NCBI GenBank assembly: GCA_003117195.1
Contig: BDSI01000100.1
Coordinates: 297,239-361,238 of the forward strand
DNA: 64,000 nucleotides
DNA from: Eudorina sp. 2006-703-Eu-15
Taxonomy: Eukaryota; Chlorophyta; Chlorophyceae; Chlamydomonadales; Volvocaceae
Direction of reading: 5' to 3'
Shown: piece by piece, positions 61,351 through 64,000 of the stretch
How positions within the stretch are numbered: position 1 is the first letter of the stretch
How the letters are laid out: each line of letters begins with the position of its first letter
Program-made: the position numbers and the translations under genes
Notes under the pieces: generated by a model
Database searches by the model: none
The model's input: only the letters and a program-made list of their open reading frames with translations
Told to the model about the DNA's origin: nothing

Positions 61351-64000
61351 CTCCGTGCTCACCCAGACAAGTCTATCTTCGGCGCCGATGTTATCGAGTA
61401 TCTTGGGCATAATCTCAGTTCTTTTGGTATCAGCCCTCATCAGGCCAAGGTCGCAGCTATTATGGCGCTTCAGCCCCCGCGCAACGTTTCCGAACTTTGT
61501 ACGCAGCTTGGATTCATCAACTACTACCGCTGCTACGTCCCGCATATGAGTCAGATCATGGCCGATCTCAATCAGCTTCTCAAGAAGGATGCGCCGTGGG
61601 TCTGGGGACCGAAGCAGCAGGAAGCATTCCAGGCCATCAAGGATGCGTTTGCTAAGGAAGGGCTTATCTTGCGCCGCATTGATTACAATCGTCCTCTCAT
61701 CCTTCATACGGACTTCTCCAACAAGGGCATTGGAGCAGTTCTGGGTCAGGTCGACGACGACGGTCGCGAGTACATGTGTGCTTGCATCAGTCGTTCGCTC
61801 AACAAACACGAAGCTAACTACAGCAGTTATAAGGGAGAAATGTTGGCAGCAGTTTGGGCAGTCAACATGTTCCGCCATCATCTCATTGGTGGACCGCCGT
61901 TCAAGTTGGTAACCGACCACCAACCGCTGCTGTACCTTATGAGCACCGAAGGCCTAACAGGTCAGTACGCGCGATTCGCATTAGCGCTTCAGGAGTACAA
62001 CTTTACAGTTGAGCACCGGCCGGGCATCAAGCACCAAAATGCAGATACTCTGTCACGCAACCCGGTTCCCAGTGCTGTTGATAACACTGGAGCGCGCCTT
62101 GATCATGAGGACGAAGTACATAGGCCTACTGCCTTAGCTGCCGCGTCAGTACGCGCCGCTTGGGCTGATTGTCAGATGGCTTGTGCAACCGTGCACTCGG
62201 CGAGGCCGGTCGCTCCGTTCAGCGATGCGTTTTGTCCGTCTCCCGAGGAGAACATGGCTGGTTGGAATGGGTGGCGATATGAAGCATTCGAACCCCCTCC
62301 GGACTGCGAGGATCACTCCCGTGCGGAGGCGAGGGTGCGTTTGCAGACTGCGGCAGCAGAGTGGTTAGCCGCAGCGAAACGGTCAGGGGCGGTGGAGCAT
62401 CCCTACCCCGTTACTGCGTCGATTGGTTCAGATTTCTTCATTCGCGCCGCTCATGGCATCACGCTGTACGAGCCTCTTGGCGGCATGTGTGCTGGGCTTG
62501 AAGCGTGCTTGCGGAACGGGATCCCCATCAACAAGTATTACTATTCCGACGTCAGTCAGTCAGCACGTATGGTTGCAGCTCATCGCCTGCAGCAGCTCAG
62601 TGCCGCGTATCCCCGCCTGCTGCCTTTAGAGGCCTGGCGTAACGCATTCCTTGCAATGCCTCAGGATGTCACCGAGGTTACCCGCCGCGACCTACGGTTC
62701 GCGGGTGCAGGGAGTGGAGATCAATGGTTGGTTATTGCGTTCTGGAATTCCGACTCCGCGCATTGTGCGCAGTCCGTCGTATCAATCGTGGAACAGTTGC
62801 AGCAGTTATGCTCGTCGTCACCTCCTGGGTGTGTCCTGGGATGCGCGCCGCTGCCGCCAGCGTCAGATACGCCTGTTGCCGAAGCAGCCGAGGCGGCGGT
62901 CAGCGCAGTGTTTGGTGGCTCTACGGTCGCGGACGCTGCCCGTTTTGGGTCGTACGCGCACTGTCTGTATCAATGCTGGACGAACTTCGTGGCTTCGGAT
63001 CAGCTGAACGGGGTTGCGCAATCTGCGACCCGACCCGTGGGACGTCAGCTTCAAGATGTTCTCAACCCCGAGCACTCGGCACCAGTCCCAGCTCGCGCAC
63101 CGCGTCTTCCGTACTATCCTTGCGATCACGCGGGTAAGCCAGTTCGGGCGCTGCTGCCGGGGGCAATTGGGAAGAAGGGCTCTGACACCGTCGCTCGGCC
63201 CAGCACCCCGGTCTACAACAGCGTTACTTCACTGTACGATGCGCTCTATCCCGGGGAATGCGAGCTTGTCTTGGGGTTTGAAGCTGGGGCGACCAGCGCT
63301 GCTGGCCTGTCTGATGACGACCGTTGCTCTGTGTTAGCTGAAGCGACGGATGTGACCTACTTGTCCAGCATCCTCGCGATCTGTCACGTCGTGTCCAGAG
63401 ATGCGACGGGCAATCGTACTGCATTTGCGTGCTGCACCGAGGGCCGTGAGCTCTCTCAGCCGCAAGGGGGTCTTGCCTCTGCGTTCGCCGACTGCACGTC
63501 ATACAGCATGGGCGGCGCACTTGTTGCGCTTGCCAGTCATGTCCCAACCGATGATCCACCACCTCCGGGTCGACGTACGGATATCTGGGACGACGAAAAC
63601 ACGCTTCATCTCCTTCGTAAGGGCGATTACCCGCCCGGGATTGATTCGACAGAACAGCGTAGGTGTGCTCGTCGCGCACGCCAGTACCGCTTCCAAGGCG
63701 GCAAGCTCTACCGGCTTGAGGGTGATGGAAAGCCACGTGTGGTGCCCAATCCGTCGGAGCGCACCGAGATCATCAAGCGGACACACGAGGAGACTGGGCA
63801 TTTCGGTGTGCGGCGCACTATTGCGCTGCTTCTCACAAGCTACTGGTGGAGGGGCATGTCAGATGACGTGGCGTCAGTCGTTCGTCACTGCTTGGCCTGC
63901 GACCGAGTGAACACCACCTTCTCGGCGCAGACTCCGGAGCTCAACCCGCTGCCTATTTCCGGTTTGTTTTATCGTTGGGGTGTTGATTTGTGTGGGCCGT
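61351..64000 (+). CDS. pol: pol continuation: RT connection, RNase H, C5-methyltransferase-like domain, integrase (open to window edge)
   Basis: One frame without a stop for 883 codons to the right edge. In order: RT thumb/connection (HPDKSIFG, YLGHNLSS); RNase H with Asp at 61711 (HTDFSNKGIG), Glu at 61837 (YKGEMLAAVW) and Asp at 61915 (TDHQPLLYL), ending NADTLSRNP near 62060; a ~560-residue insertion holding a cytosine-5 DNA methyltransferase-like domain (about 62440-63360); then the integrase zinc finger (His 63784 and 63799, Cys 63889 and 63898) and the start of the integrase core (WGVDLCGP, first Asp at 63985). The usual gypsy spacing between RNase H and the zinc finger is far shorter. 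The absence of stops suggests the element is young, apart from the one frame change at its left end. Confidence 0.88.
62440..63360 (+). other. cytosine-5 DNA methyltransferase-like domain inside pol
   Basis: Motif I-like GITLYEPLGGMCAG (62455-62496, the SAM-binding Gly loop), motif II-like YYYSDVS (62536-62556), motif III-like PQDVTEV (62659-62679), a motif IV position WLVIAFWNSD (62725-62754), a motif VIII-like FGSYAHCLYQCW (62944-62979) and a motif X-like LGFEAGATSAAGLS...R (63271-63324). Order and spacing match a C5 methyltransferase of the DNMT3-like branch. The Pro-Cys of motif IV, which supplies the catalytic thiol, is replaced by Trp-Asn, so ordinary catalysis is unlikely. The fold call is by motif pattern only. 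Confidence 0.68.

Larger units (their letters stand above)
58526..64000 (+). mobile_element. Ty3/gypsy-type LTR retrotransposon, 5' part; runs off the window
   Basis: The left end starts TGTCATGACTTGG precisely at the break in the duplicated block, consistent with an LTR beginning TG. Pol order is RT, RNase H, a methyltransferase-like domain, then integrase, which is the Ty3/gypsy order with an insertion. The right end of the 5' LTR and the primer-binding site could not be fixed because the 3' LTR is outside the window. A TGTAA at 59163-59167 might be the LTR polyadenylation signal. Confidence 0.9.

Noticed and set aside
62724..63137. Plus and minus frames within the pol region as separate small genes
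   Set aside because: They are out-of-register shadows of the continuous 883-codon pol frame that runs to the window edge.

Overview
The window looks like nuclear DNA of a volvocine (chlamydomonadalean) green alga. The signs are very GC-rich coding exons cut by many short introns with G|GTGNG donors and NCAG acceptors, abundant (CA/GT)n and other simple repeats in introns, TGTAA polyadenylation-type signals, a plastid-type KASII enzyme, a hydroxyproline-rich cell-surface glycoprotein, and chlorophyte-style retroelements. No species is named because nothing here fixes it.

Layout: (1) 471-1236 (+) is the terminal exon of a probable protein kinase. (2) 1237-8104 holds repeats, a tRNA-derived SINE and unassigned DNA. 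(3) 8105-16345 (+) is a ten-exon gene for a ~1330-aa Ala-rich, Lys-Pro-Glu-Pro-repeat protein with a plastid/thylakoid-type N-terminus. (4) 16346-20489 has no gene I can support. (5) 28356-20490 (-) is a fourteen-exon gene for plastid 3-oxoacyl-ACP synthase II, with all catalytic residues present and splice phases closing exactly. (6) 28357-32191 is mostly intergenic, with weak hints of another minus-strand gene. (7) 41825-32192 (-) is a seven-exon gene for a ~2000-aa transmembrane hydroxyproline-rich glycoprotein.

From 42 kb on, the window is a transposon graveyard. It contains dispersed (CA)n-ended repeats, SINE and LINE fragments, a tandem array with a 1948-bp period carrying Penelope-like reverse-transcriptase tails, a 42-bp hairpin satellite, a duplicated 571-bp block, and a 506-bp hAT-type MITE with perfect 15-bp TIRs and an 8-bp target duplication. 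From 58526 to the right edge lies an LTR retrotransposon of the Ty3/gypsy type, inserted exactly at the end of the second copy of the duplicated block. Its pol reads RT - RNase H - [cytosine-5 methyltransferase-like domain] - integrase. The methyltransferase-like insertion, which lacks the canonical Pro-Cys catalytic motif, is the most interesting observation in the window.

The three host genes do not form a pathway. KASII belongs to plastid fatty-acid elongation (C16 to C18), the KPEP protein is probably plastid-targeted, and the glycoprotein belongs to the cell surface/extracellular matrix. Gene models were built by eye from reading frames and splice phases; no homology search was run.
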